A stretch of 50,403 bases of DNA from Acidobacteriota bacterium (GTDB lineage Bacteria; Acidobacteriota; Terriglobia; Acidiferrales; UBA7541): the NCBI GenBank assembly GCA_003224145.1, contig QHYN01000205.1, positions 1 to 50,403 of the forward strand, read 5' to 3'. Shown here piece after piece: positions 1 through 8,031 of this stretch (its first letter is position 1; every line of letters begins with the position of its first letter). The notes under the pieces are model-generated. The model saw nothing but the letters and a program-made list of their open reading frames with translations, was not told the origin of the DNA and ran no database searches. The position numbers and the translations under genes are program-made.

Positions 1-36
1 AGTGCATCCGATGAGGATGCACGAAGAATCTCAGCG
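1..36 (-). repeat. Intergenic hairpin repeat, copy A (cut by window edge)
   Basis: A perfect 8-bp stem (2-9 with 15-22) and 5-nt loop is followed by a segment that, on the minus strand, reads CGCTGAGATTCTTCG. The same 15-mer and hairpin recur at 7964-8010. A related half-element ending CTCAGGATGACA lies at 111-122 in the opposite orientation. Presumably a dispersed non-coding repeat; function unknown. Confidence 0.6.
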
Positions 37-148
37 TGGGATTTGTTACTGATACTGAGCGTGCTCGGTGATGGTTCGATGGAGGTCCTTCGGCGAACTT
101 CTCGGTTCGGCTCAGGATGACACGCAGTAGTTTGGTGATGACCTCGAA

Positions 149-1204
149 ATGGCGGATGGCACCGCAAAACGGATGATGCAGCAAAGGGAGCCGCGGCGGA
201 TTGTCTCCGGCGCGACGTTCGACGAGGATGCGCGCATCGACCTTAGCGTGCGGCCCAAGCGGCTGGACGAATACATCGGCCAAAAGCGCGTCAAAGAAAA
301 TGTTCAGATTGCGATTGACGCAGCGCGCAGCCGCAATGAGGCGCTGGACCACGTGCTGCTGTATGGTCCGCCCGGCCTGGGAAAAACCACGCTTGCGCAG
401 ATCATCGCCAATGAATTAAACGTCCCGATCAAAACCAGCTCGGGGCCGCTCCTCGAGCGCAAAGGGGACCTCACGGCGATACTAACCGCACTCGAAAAGA
501 AGGAAGTTTTCTTCCTCGATGAAATCCACCGCCTCCAGCCTGCGGTGGAAGAAGTGCTCTATCCCGCAATGGAGGATTTTCGCGTGGACCTGATCATTGG
601 CCAGGGTCCCGGCGCGCGCATTCATCCTTTCCCGTTGAGCCATTTCACCCTCGTGGGGGCCACCACGCGCGCGGGCCTGATTACGGCGCCGCTGCGCTCG
701 CGTTTCGGCATCGTACACCGCCTCGATTTCTACGAGCCGGCGGATCTGCTCATCATCCTTCATCGCTCCGCGAAAATTCTGAACATCGAGATGGACGAAG
801 GTGGCGCGGAAGAAATCGCCGGCCGCTGCCGCGGAACGCCACGTATCGCCAACCGCCTGCTGCGTCGCTCGCGCGACTTCGCCGAAGTGCGCGCCGCCGG
901 ACGCATCACGCGCGCGGTAGCTCAGGAAGCGCTGCAAATGCTCGGCGTCGATGAGAAGGGTCTCGATGAAGTGGACCGCAACCTCATGCTGGCGCTGCTC
1001 GACAAATACGGGGGCGGCCCGGTCGGCCTCGGCACGCTCTCCGCCGCACTCGCCGAAGAGGAAGACGCTATCGAGGAAATGTACGAGCCTTACCTCATGC
1101 AGATCGGCATGATCGACCGCACTCCGCGAGGCCGCGTGGCCACTCCGCGCGCCTACGAGTATTTCGGCCGGGATCTGCCCAAGCGCCAACCCCGCTTGTT
1201 CTGA
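149..1204 (+). CDS. ruvB: Holliday junction branch migration ATPase RuvB
   Basis: RuvB is the hexameric AAA+ motor that drives branch migration of Holliday junctions with RuvA. The 351-residue product has family-typical length. It shows Walker A GPPGLGKT (residues 73-80), Walker B FFLDEIHR, the sensor segment GATTRAG, the arginine-finger region LRSRFG, and the C-terminal winged-helix end [19 protein letters not shown]. The ATG at 149 gives the expected short N-terminal tail before the conserved [11 protein letters not shown]; its Shine-Dalgarno sequence is weak. ruvA and ruvC are not adjacent, so the gene appears isolated; it converges on a cytochrome gene. Confidence 0.97.
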   Translation: MADGTAKRMMQQREPRRIVSGATFDEDARIDLSVRPKRLDEYIGQKRVKENVQIAIDAARSRNEALDHVLLYGPPGLGKTTLAQIIANELNVPIKTSSGPLLERKGDLTAILTALEKKEVFFLDEIHRLQPAVEEVLYPAMEDFRVDLIIGQGPGARIHPFPLSHFTLVGATTRAGLITAPLRSRFGIVHRLDFYEPADLLIILHRSAKILNIEMDEGGAEEIAGRCRGTPRIANRLLRRSRDFAEVRAAGRITRAVAQEALQMLGVDEKGLDEVDRNLMLALLDKYGGGPVGLGTLSAALAEEEDAIEEMYEPYLMQIGMIDRTPRGRVATPRAYEYFGRDLPKRQPRLF

Positions 1205-1208
1205 TAGA

Positions 1209-1263
1209 GATTGGGTATGAGTAGTGACAGCAAAGAGTCAGGAGGCCGTTCCTCCTCCCAATC
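1209..1263. terminator. Possible bidirectional terminator structure
   Basis: Between the convergent ruvB and cytochrome genes an outer 7-bp stem (1209-1215 with 1257-1263) encloses a 6-bp stem (1240-1245 with 1251-1256, loop CCGTT). No T-run follows on either strand, so termination is only suggested by position. Confidence 0.25.
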
Positions 1264-1265
1264 CT

Positions 1266-2063
1266 TCATGGCTTTCCAGGCCCCTGGGGCGCTGTTGATT
1301 TTTCCGTGGATTCTTTGAGCTTTTTTAGCATTTCCTTGGCGTTTTCGTTGGCGGGGTCGAGCGTCAGGGCTTTTTCGTAGTTCAATTGAGCGCTCTTCAA
1401 GTCGCCGACTTTCCAATAGCCTTCGGCGAGACTGTCCCAGACATTCGCCGCCTCTGGAAACGTTTCGGCGTTCAGCTTGAACACCGAGACGGCTGCGGCG
1501 GCGTCCTTGCTCTCCAAGAGCTCGTAGCCGAAAGCATTCAACGAGCCTTCGCCAAAATCGTAAGCGGCGCGACCATAGAACCTCCTTTTGAGATCGGCGT
1601 AATCATCGAGCGCTGCTTTGATTCCCTTCGTTCGATACTGCTCGATGAGCTCTTCGTCGAGCGTCATGGGCCGCGGCCGGCCGTGATGGCAGGTGTGACA
1701 CCACATGTTGACGCGCTTGTCGCCGCTCGGCTCGATTTTTTTCAGATGGTCATCGATGTCTCCGAGCATGCGGTACATTTCCCGGGCGCGGTTCTTGTTT
1801 GGATTTTCGTCGGAGGCAAAATCGTAGGTGCTAAGCGGTTTGCCTTCTTCTCCTTTGTGGCAATAGGAGCAGCGCACGCCCAGCGCCCTGGTAAAGCCAA
1901 ACATCACCGGTCTGAGGCGGCTACCTGGCCAATCCTTTGGCAAGACCCGGAGGTTCTTTGGTTTTTCCGGCCAGGTCCAGGTCTCTTGTGCGCGGGCCGG
2001 AAGAGTCAAGAGCGTGGTCCAGGAAACAATGCACAGGATTCCGGTGATGAGTCTCGTCGGCAT
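1266..2063 (-). CDS. Secreted c-type cytochrome with C-terminal TPR tail
   Basis: A 265-residue protein with an N-terminal signal peptide ending near LPARAQ. Two haem c motifs are visible, CSYCH and CHTCH, the latter followed by HGRPRP. The preceding sequence (LRVLPKDW, then RPVMFGFTRALGVRCSYCH) matches the reaction-centre cytochrome-c-subunit-like domain that acidobacteria carry in many copies. The C-terminal third looks like TPR helices (residues about 180-250). The start is set by an AGGAGG nine bases before ATG 2063; longer upstream reading is unlikely coding. Likely a periplasmic electron carrier; its partner is unknown because no oxidoreductase gene is adjacent. Confidence 0.85.
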   Translation of the reverse strand: MPTRLITGILCIVSWTTLLTLPARAQETWTWPEKPKNLRVLPKDWPGSRLRPVMFGFTRALGVRCSYCHKGEEGKPLSTYDFASDENPNKNRAREMYRMLGDIDDHLKKIEPSGDKRVNMWCHTCHHGRPRPMTLDEELIEQYRTKGIKAALDDYADLKRRFYGRAAYDFGEGSLNAFGYELLESKDAAAAVSVFKLNAETFPEAANVWDSLAEGYWKVGDLKSAQLNYEKALTLDPANENAKEMLKKLKESTEKSTAPQGPGKP

Positions 2064-2312
2064 GACGGCTGTCCTCCTGAAGGTTAAAGGGCGATGAAGG
2101 GCCTTGGTCTTATAGACGCGCCGGGCGGGAGATTGGGCATCGCAGGGTACACGGATTGAGGGAAAGGTGTTCCACGGGAAAAGGATTGCGCGGGAGTTTC
2201 GGTTTGGTCTAACGTGCGGGGCGATGCGAACACCGACATTGGGAAGAGCCATTGGAGTGCCTGGCGCTACAAGCACGCAGGATGCGCAGTGCGCCAAGGC
2301 CGGCGCGGAGGC

Positions 2313-2318
2313 TATAAA
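2313..2318 (+). promoter_or_regulatory. Possible -10 element upstream of folK
   Basis: TATAAA lies 24 bases before the folK ATG in otherwise GC-rich DNA. No good -35 hexamer is seen at 16-18 bp, so the call is weak. Confidence 0.3.
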
Positions 2319-2342
2319 ATAAGGTCCCACTCAAGACCGGGA

Positions 2343-2831
2343 ATGGCTGAAAAGACCGTCTATCTGTCGCTGGGTTCCAACATCGGGGACCGCGAGAAAA
2401 ATTTGCGCGCGGCGATTGCGTCGCTTTCGGATGCGAACGTGCGTGTGACGCGCGTATCGTCGTTCTACGAGACGGAACCCGTGGATTTGCGCGAGCAGCC
2501 ATGGTTCTTGAATTGCGTGGTGGAGGGGGCGACAAAGATTCCAGTGTTGGAATTGTTGCATGCGTTGCGCGAGATTGAGCGCCGCATGGGGAGCCAAAAG
2601 CTGGTGCCGAAAGGTCCGAGGCTGATCGACATGGACATCCTGCTGTACGGCGAGGAGACCATCGACGCACCGGATTTGCAAGTGCCGCATCCACGGATGC
2701 TTTTGCGCAAATTTGTACTCGTTCCGCTCGCTGAAATCGCCCCGGACGTGAAGCATCCTTCGTGGAGCGGAACGGTAGAAGAGATCCTGGCGGCGACATC
2801 CGACAAAAGCCAGGTGCGGGCTTTGAAGTGA
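2343..2831 (+). CDS. folK: 2-amino-4-hydroxy-6-hydroxymethyldihydropteridine pyrophosphokinase
   Basis: HPPK transfers pyrophosphate from ATP to 6-hydroxymethyl-7,8-dihydropterin, a step of folate synthesis in the cytoplasm. The 162-residue product starts with VYLSLGSNIGDRE, carries SSFYETEPV, the substrate loop region QPWFLNCVVE, and the metal/ATP motif GPRLIDMDILLYG followed by VPHPRMLLRKFVLVPLAEI, all diagnostic. The reading frame extends upstream to 2214 but homology starts right after ATG 2343, so that start is preferred. folP and folB are not neighbours. A palindromic repeat sits just past its stop. Confidence 0.96.
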   Translation: MAEKTVYLSLGSNIGDREKNLRAAIASLSDANVRVTRVSSFYETEPVDLREQPWFLNCVVEGATKIPVLELLHALREIERRMGSQKLVPKGPRLIDMDILLYGEETIDAPDLQVPHPRMLLRKFVLVPLAEIAPDVKHPSWSGTVEEILAATSDKSQVRALK

Positions 2832-2836
2832 GCCGA

Positions 2837-2864
2837 GTAGGGGCGCAGCATGCTGCACCCCTGC
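2837..2864. repeat. REP-like intergenic palindrome
   Basis: A 14-bp stem almost without loop (2837-2850 with 2851-2864), core GCAGCATGCTGC, with one C-A mismatch and one T-G wobble. It lies between convergent folK and the ARPP-1-type gene. It lacks a T-run but could stop both transcripts or protect mRNA ends. Confidence 0.5.
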
Positions 2865-2886
2865 AAGAACGGGCTACGGATTTGTC

Positions 2887-4059
2887 TCAGCTCGTGCGGT
2901 GGAGTATGAGCCGATGAAGCGTCATCGGTTTGGGCTGCAAAGCGTCGAGCTCGATTTGCGCCAGATGGCCCTCGGTAATTTCGCGCCAGCGATACACGCC
3001 GGGCTCGGTTTCCAGAGTTTCGCGGCCGTTCAAGCGGCGCAAGAATTCACTGGCATTATCGCGCGAAGCCACGGTTCGAATGGTAGGACGAGCGAGCGCT
3101 TCCACGGCATAGCTGCGCAGAAGCTTGTGCCAATAATGGTCGAAGAGATCGCCAGACGCGAAGATGTCGCTCCAGGCGACTTCGCCGCCGTAGGCTACCA
3201 CTACTCCTACAACGCGCTCGCCCTTCAAGCCGGACGTCGCGCTGGCGAAGCGGCGCTGTATTTCGGCAACGAAATCATCAATGGAAACGCCCACGGCACT
3301 CGACTGGTAAATTTTTTCGTAGGCTTCCGTGCGGGCGTTGCCAGCGATGGCGTATTGCAGGCGGTCCGCGGAGATCTTTGGCGCGGGAGCCGCCGCGGGG
3401 GCTTGGGCCGTCGTGCCGCTGCGCACGGCATCCCACACCTCAGTTTGTGCCTGATCCACGGCAGCTCTTTCGCGGACGCTAGGATGCACGATGGTGAGTG
3501 CCGCAGCGAATTGTGAACTGCCGGTCCAGCGACCGTGTTCAACGCAGAAGACATCGAGCGGGAGCGGTGGCGCGCCGGCGGGCACGATGCGATCCTTGCC
3601 GATGATGCGGTCCTGTTTGCCGCCGCTGACGAGTTCGCCGGCGAGTAGCAAGAGGGGGCGCTTGCTGCGATTGACAAGCACAAGTTGATTCACGGAGGCA
3701 CCGGTCGTGGTCTGGGGAATGTAAACTGGTCGGCCGTCACGTCCGCGCACCATCTCTTCCGAACCTCGCTCGCGGACGACCACGTCTCCGCTGGCGAGGC
3801 CGGCCTCCAAGGTCAGAAAAGCACTGGTGTCCTGGCCGTAAGAAGCGACCACGGGAAATACCGAAATGTTCTCGTAAGTTACTGGATCGAGCAGCCGCAA
3901 CTCGCCCTCGGGGCGCGGCGGAGTAGACGGTGAAGCGGGAATTGCACTTGGCTGTGAATTTGGTCCGGAGTCTGGCGCCGAGGAGACGAAAGCCAAACTG
4001 CCCAGGGTGACGACTCCTAAGAAACCGCCGATGACGGCGGCAAAAATCGAACGTTCCAT
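2887..4059 (-). CDS. Secreted ARPP-1/DUF6569-type domain protein
   Basis: A 390-residue protein with an N-terminal hydrophobic segment (residues about 5-28, probable signal or anchor), then a Pro/Ser-rich linker (about 30-50). The body has features I associate with the ARPP-1 family: PLLLLAGELVSGGKQDRII, then PLDVFCVEHGRW. That family is uncharacterised; its name comes from association with rhodanese/phosphatase proteins. No catalytic residues can be assigned. It is transcribed alone, converging on folK, with 173 bp to the next gene upstream. Family assignment is from recalled motifs and should be treated as moderate. Confidence 0.6.
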   Translation of the reverse strand: MERSIFAAVIGGFLGVVTLGSLAFVSSAPDSGPNSQPSAIPASPSTPPRPEGELRLLDPVTYENISVFPVVASYGQDTSAFLTLEAGLASGDVVVRERGSEEMVRGRDGRPVYIPQTTTGASVNQLVLVNRSKRPLLLLAGELVSGGKQDRIIGKDRIVPAGAPPLPLDVFCVEHGRWTGSSQFAAALTIVHPSVRERAAVDQAQTEVWDAVRSGTTAQAPAAAPAPKISADRLQYAIAGNARTEAYEKIYQSSAVGVSIDDFVAEIQRRFASATSGLKGERVVGVVVAYGGEVAWSDIFASGDLFDHYWHKLLRSYAVEALARPTIRTVASRDNASEFLRRLNGRETLETEPGVYRWREITEGHLAQIELDALQPKPMTLHRLILHRTS

Positions 4060-4232
4060 AGAGTTCTCCTATGCATGGGCTTCGACCGCGTCGAGGCTAA
4101 TCGCCAAGATGGCGGCTCGGAGTTAGAACGAGGTGGCAAGAGTTTCTTGCAGAGGACGAAGCGGCAAAGCAAGGGGAGAAGAAGTAAGGAGGAGGGAAGG
4201 AACAGGAGAACGGAAAAACGTCGCTAAAAGAC

Positions 4233-4856
4233 TTAGCCTTGGGGATCGCCAAGGTTAAAGCGAGGCTTATTCCGTTTGTTCTTCGAGGCTTCCGCTTCCT
4301 GGCGCTCGTACTCGGCGATCTCTTCCTCGGTGTAGGAAAAAGTGTCGCGCGAAGCGAACATGGTGTTCGCATTGCTAAGCTGCTTCTTCTTTTTGCGAAG
4401 GGCTCCAAATTCGCGGCGCACCTGGCGGAGCGGTGCGTCGATAGCCTTCACCTCAACGAGGAGATCGCTGACTTTTTCGAGAAAGTCGTGAAGATGGTAG
4501 GGTCGAACTACATAAGGCAAGCGCGCCCTCTCGAGGGCGCCGATGAACTGGCCACCAGCCAATTCTGGTACCAGAAAGAGAGCGCGAATACGGCCGCCCT
4601 CTTCGCAAGGCACGCCGGCGAGTTCTTGGAGAATATTAAAGGCGGGACTATCAACACCAGTGGCGGCGGCGTTGGCGACAACCAGTGACCACTCCGCCGT
4701 CCGCAGTTCGGCGAGAAGCATCTTTGCGTCGGGGACGACGCGCACACGCCAGCCTTCCGAGTCCAAGACTTGCTTGACTGCGGTGGCACCCTGGACGTCA
4801 GTATCAAGAACAAGGATGCCCACTTGGCGTGGAGCAACAGTGGGACTAGTACTCAC
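4233..4856 (-). CDS. Degenerate response-regulator receiver domain protein
   Basis: The first ~125 of 207 residues follow the receiver fold: beta-1 GILVLDTD keeps the acidic pair, beta-3 reads SLVVANAAATG, beta-5 reads YVVRPYHLHDFL. The phospho-acceptor Asp is replaced by Asn and the conserved Lys before Pro by Arg, so it probably cannot be phosphorylated. The C-terminus is a basic, charged tail without a recognisable output domain. Start is GTG 4856. No histidine kinase is adjacent. Possible role as a phosphorylation-independent protein-interaction module; this is inference. Confidence 0.6.
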   Translation of the reverse strand: MSTSPTVAPRQVGILVLDTDVQGATAVKQVLDSEGWRVRVVPDAKMLLAELRTAEWSLVVANAAATGVDSPAFNILQELAGVPCEEGGRIRALFLVPELAGGQFIGALERARLPYVVRPYHLHDFLEKVSDLLVEVKAIDAPLRQVRREFGALRKKKKQLSNANTMFASRDTFSYTEEEIAEYERQEAEASKNKRNKPRFNLGDPQG

Positions 4857-4863
4857 AAAGAAT

Positions 4864-4869
4864 AGTATA
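4864..4869 (-). promoter_or_regulatory. Possible -10 element of the degenerate receiver gene
   Basis: On the minus strand TATACT ends seven bases before the GTG start at 4856. If functional, transcription would begin at or next to the start codon, implying a leaderless mRNA. No good -35 is visible. Confidence 0.3.
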
Positions 4870-4973
4870 CAGGCAGCGCCACTGAGAAGCCCTTGGGAAT
4901 CAAGTCATTGAGGCTCATCCAGCAATACTGGCCGTTGTGCCAGGTGATCAGAACTCCTTGATTTAACCAGTGA

Positions 4974-6374
4974 TTACTGACCAATGACCAGGCCGGTGCC
5001 GGAGAGGTATTTCTGTAAACCGATGCCATCCCAGAAGATGCGGTAGGTGCTGCTACGGTGCGAAGCGTCAGAGCCCGTGAAGAACACTAGGAAGCCATCA
5101 CGGGACCATTCGGGGTTGCTAGCGGCAAGATTGGGCACAGGTAATGGAACGCGTCGCTTCGCGCGAAACTCATACAAGAACAAGCCTTTTGCCTCCCCTT
5201 CCTTCTCTCCCGCAGGCACACCTTGCGGAGGATGGGTGAATGCAGCAGAAACCACCACAAGGTCTGGGTTAGCGGGATGCAGCCGAATGCTCATATTGCC
5301 ACTAGGGCGGAAATCGGGTGCGCAGATCTCATTCAGCGAGACTGCCTGGCTAGGTTTGCCATCCTCGCCAATCCAAGCAAGCTCGCCCTGATTTGCGGTT
5401 GTGGCGAGCAAGATATGCGCATCGCTCCAACCATGAATGCTATCAAAACTATCGGAGCTGAGGACCGCTGACTTCGTTGGATCGCTTGAAGCGAAAGTCC
5501 AGAGTTGCCACTTCGCTTCCTGATAGTTGAGGAATGCAATCCGGGAATCGTCAGGCGACCATACGGGATTGCGAATGTTTCCGCGAATTAATTCCTTTAC
5601 GCTGTTCGAATCGAAATCATATTGGTTGATGCTGCGGACTGCGCCAGTTCCGTCGTCTTGAGTGAACAAAAGTCTCTTGCCGTCGTGTGAGACGGAGAAA
5701 TCGTGTTCCGGTTTTCCGGGAATAATTCGGGCCACGGCACCGCGCTTGAATACAAGCTGATGGCCGGCGTTCAGATAAACAACGGCAACGGGAGACTGGA
5801 ACTTGGTGACGCTGGAGACGGGGACCGGGGGCTTTTTCTTGGCGTCATCCTCTTCCTGGTCGGGCTGGTTGTTAATTTTGGGGAAGAGTTCGGTGGCGAT
5901 GCGGGCGCAGCCCTTCAGAGAACCAATCTGCGCGTGCTCGACCGAGACCCGGAAGGAGTATTTTCCGCCGAGCGGGGGCGTGATGGTCAGGGTGTCGTTG
6001 GTGGCGTCGGTGCAGGCTTCGCGGGAAAGATGCACGGCGACGGCTGCCCCGGTAGCCGAATCCTTAGCGTGGTACGTCCAGGTATCCGCGGAAGCCTCGT
6101 GTGTGACTTCGGCAGGTTCAAGCGGAATCGGCGGATAGCCAGCGCGATCGAAGCGTTCGGGTCCCTTGAGGCCGATGCGAACGCTCCAGTTGGGCTGGTT
6201 GCCAAAGGCGAGCAGGAGGATGGGGTAGTGTTTGGATTGTGGCGCCGGAGGCCCAACAGGCGGATTCTTCGGCGCTGGGGTGGGTTTGGCCTGACTGTGC
6301 GACGGTGGTGGAGATAGGATGCTGGCGAGCACCACAAACCAAAGAAGGAGCTGAGGCCGCTGGGCAACGCGCAA
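4974..6374 (-). CDS. Secreted COG3650-like domain plus TolB-like beta-propeller protein
   Basis: A 466-residue protein with signal peptide (residues 1-28, ending SHSQA) and a Pro-rich linker. Residues about 50-165 resemble the COG3650-type lipocalin-like domain: GNQPNWSVRI, later LSREACTDATND and SLKGCARI, with two Cys that could form a disulfide. The rest holds WD40/PD40-type propeller blades, e.g. DFSVSHDGKRLLFTQDD, NPVWSPDDSRIAFLN and NPEWSRDGFLVFFTG. Likely periplasmic, perhaps ligand- or protein-binding. It is divergent from the radical SAM gene with a shared 203-bp promoter region. Confidence 0.65.
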   Translation of the reverse strand: MRVAQRPQLLLWFVVLASILSPPPSHSQAKPTPAPKNPPVGPPAPQSKHYPILLLAFGNQPNWSVRIGLKGPERFDRAGYPPIPLEPAEVTHEASADTWTYHAKDSATGAAVAVHLSREACTDATNDTLTITPPLGGKYSFRVSVEHAQIGSLKGCARIATELFPKINNQPDQEEDDAKKKPPVPVSSVTKFQSPVAVVYLNAGHQLVFKRGAVARIIPGKPEHDFSVSHDGKRLLFTQDDGTGAVRSINQYDFDSNSVKELIRGNIRNPVWSPDDSRIAFLNYQEAKWQLWTFASSDPTKSAVLSSDSFDSIHGWSDAHILLATTANQGELAWIGEDGKPSQAVSLNEICAPDFRPSGNMSIRLHPANPDLVVVSAAFTHPPQGVPAGEKEGEAKGLFLYEFRAKRRVPLPVPNLAASNPEWSRDGFLVFFTGSDASHRSSTYRIFWDGIGLQKYLSGTGLVIGQ

Positions 6375-6503
6375 GACGTTCCTCCGGGAAGCAAAGAGGA
6401 TACCGCCCGGCGCCTAAGTAGGCAATCGCTCTAACCGGCCGACAATGGCAGGCGTTTCCAGAAGGATAAGGCCAAGGCAGAGAGAAGCGGGGCATCTCGC
6501 CTA

Positions 6504-6552
6504 GCGAATGAAAAGCGAAAATAGTTGTTGACACGGCGAATGAAAAGCGAAA
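6504..6552 (+). repeat. 17-bp direct repeat pair over a promoter
   Basis: GCGAATGAAAAGCGAAA occurs perfectly at 6504-6520 and 6536-6552, start-to-start 32 bp (about three helical turns). The second copy fills the spacer of the promoter at 6528-6556. This placement suggests binding by a regulator that recognises one face of the helix. Confidence 0.7.
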
Positions 6553-6556
6553 TACT
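6528..6556 (+). promoter_or_regulatory. Sigma-70-type promoter of the radical SAM gene
   Basis: A perfect -35 TTGACA (6528-6533), a 17-bp spacer and -10 AATACT (6551-6556, four of six consensus bases). Predicted start of transcription is about 6563, which fits ATG 6578 preceded by GAGGCGG. Confidence 0.6.
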
Positions 6557-6577
6557 TCCAGTGCTTTGAGGCGGGCC

Positions 6578-7933
6578 ATGTCTCCAGTTCACTTCCCAAC
6601 GGCGTCTAATCTTCGGATACGGCGCCGCCGCGTTTCACCCGCTCCAGTCACACTCTTTCCCGACGGCCCTGATGACCTAAGCCCAATGCACGTGGCCAGC
6701 AACCTTGCCCCGGTTGCGGGCCAACGCAGTAGCATTTCGGATCGCGCGGCGGGGGATTGCTCCACATCGTCTTCAGGAGCAACTTCTGCCGAACCGCAGT
6801 CAACGATCTCCAGCGGATTTCAAAGCCGCAAGGAAGGTCCGGTCCGAAATGTTGCCGCGAACCCCAGCGAACGCGCTCACGCGCGGCTGGTCGGCATTGC
6901 CCGCCTTGCTGCCTTTTCGCCACCTGCGGAAACGCGGAGAAAATCTGCGGAGCGGCCGGAATATTTCGTGTTACCGGTGAAGTCGATCCTGAACCGGTGC
7001 GATTCGAAACGCGTGCCGTTCGAATGGACCATCAATCCGTACCGGGGATGCGAATTTGCCTGCAAATACTGCTACGCGCGCTACACACACGAATACATGG
7101 AATTGGACGGCGGAGAATTCGAAAAAAAGATCTATGTAAAGAAGGATGCGGGTCCACTGCTGGCGTGGGATGTCGCGCATAAATACTCGTATGCGTCGGA
7201 GGCGTCCGGCGGAATGCAGGCGGAGCACATTGCGATTGGGACGGCGACGGATCCTTACCAGCCGGCGGAGCGGGAATACGGCGTGACGCGGGCGTGCCTG
7301 GAGGAATTAGCGAAGAAGGGAGGGCTGAGTGTTTCGATCATCACGAAGTCGGATCAAATCGTGCGCGACATGGATCTGCTGCAGCGCATTGCGTCGAGGT
7401 CGGACCTGGCCATCGACATTACGATCACCACGTTGCGCTGCGGATTGACCCGGCTGCTGGAGCCACGCGCGCCGCGACCGGATTTGCGGCTGGCGGCAGT
7501 TAAAAAATTGAGTGAAGCCGGGCTCGCCGTAGGTGTGTCCGCTTCGCCGCTCATACCCGGGATTACCGACCGCGATGGGGATTTGGAAACGGTCGCAGCA
7601 GCAGCGAAAGAAGCTGGAGCGCAGTGGTTTTTCTCCGGGGTGCTGTTTCTGATGCCCTCCTCGGCAAAACAGTTTTTGCCTTTTGTGCGGGAAAAGTTTC
7701 CGCGTCTGGCGAAACAGTATGACCAGTGGTATGCGAAGAATGGGTACGCCCCGGAAGAGTACCGTCGCAAAGCCTCGGAACGCGTGGCACAGATTCGTCA
7801 GAAGTATGGTTTCAGGAGTCGGCCCTGGGTGGAAAAGAAACACACTGCGCCTTGCACGCAATTGCCATTGACTTGGGATGCGGCGGCGGTAGCTCAAGAG
7901 GTGGGACGAAGGCAATCTTGCGCCGCTGGATAG
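6578..7933 (+). CDS. SPL-like radical SAM protein (Rv2578c type)
   Basis: A 451-residue protein whose core begins near residue 130 with LPVKSILNRCDSKRVPFEW and NPYRGCEFACKYCYARYTHEY. The CX3CX2C cluster motif marks radical SAM chemistry ([4Fe-4S] and SAM generating a 5'-deoxyadenosyl radical). Surrounding motifs (ATDPYQPAERE, SIITKSDQIVRDMDLL) match the spore photoproduct lyase-related family; the substrate in non-spore-formers is unknown. The first ~125 residues are low-complexity and basic, unusual for the family, so an internal start (for example ATG 6686) is possible. ATG 6578 is chosen because of its promoter and ribosome site. It stands alone, divergent from the propeller gene. Confidence 0.8.
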   Translation: MSPVHFPTASNLRIRRRRVSPAPVTLFPDGPDDLSPMHVASNLAPVAGQRSSISDRAAGDCSTSSSGATSAEPQSTISSGFQSRKEGPVRNVAANPSERAHARLVGIARLAAFSPPAETRRKSAERPEYFVLPVKSILNRCDSKRVPFEWTINPYRGCEFACKYCYARYTHEYMELDGGEFEKKIYVKKDAGPLLAWDVAHKYSYASEASGGMQAEHIAIGTATDPYQPAEREYGVTRACLEELAKKGGLSVSIITKSDQIVRDMDLLQRIASRSDLAIDITITTLRCGLTRLLEPRAPRPDLRLAAVKKLSEAGLAVGVSASPLIPGITDRDGDLETVAAAAKEAGAQWFFSGVLFLMPSSAKQFLPFVREKFPRLAKQYDQWYAKNGYAPEEYRRKASERVAQIRQKYGFRSRPWVEKKHTAPCTQLPLTWDAAAVAQEVGRRQSCAAG

Positions 7934-7963
7934 CAACTAACTGTGGCCATGCCCCGAGTCTAG

Positions 7964-8010
7964 CGCTGAGATTCTTCGAGCATCATCGTCGGATGCTCTC
8001 AGAATGACAG
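7964..8010 (+). repeat. Intergenic hairpin repeat, copy B
   Basis: Starts with CGCTGAGATTCTTCG, shared with copy A at 1-36, then a 7-bp stem GAGCATC/GATGCTC (7978-7984 with 7992-7998), then CTCAGAATGACAG. Between copies A and B one stem pair changes from T-A to A-T, which keeps the pairing. Confidence 0.65.
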
Positions 8011-8031
8011 GCCCACCTGGGTTGCAATCTT

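Noticed and set aside
2214-2342. 43-codon N-terminal extension of folK
   Set aside because: The conserved family start VYLSLGSN follows ATG 2343 directly and a -10-like TATAAA lies inside the extension.
6566-6577. TTG start for the radical SAM gene
   Set aside because: It lies about three bases after the predicted transcription start; ATG 6578 has a better ribosome site.
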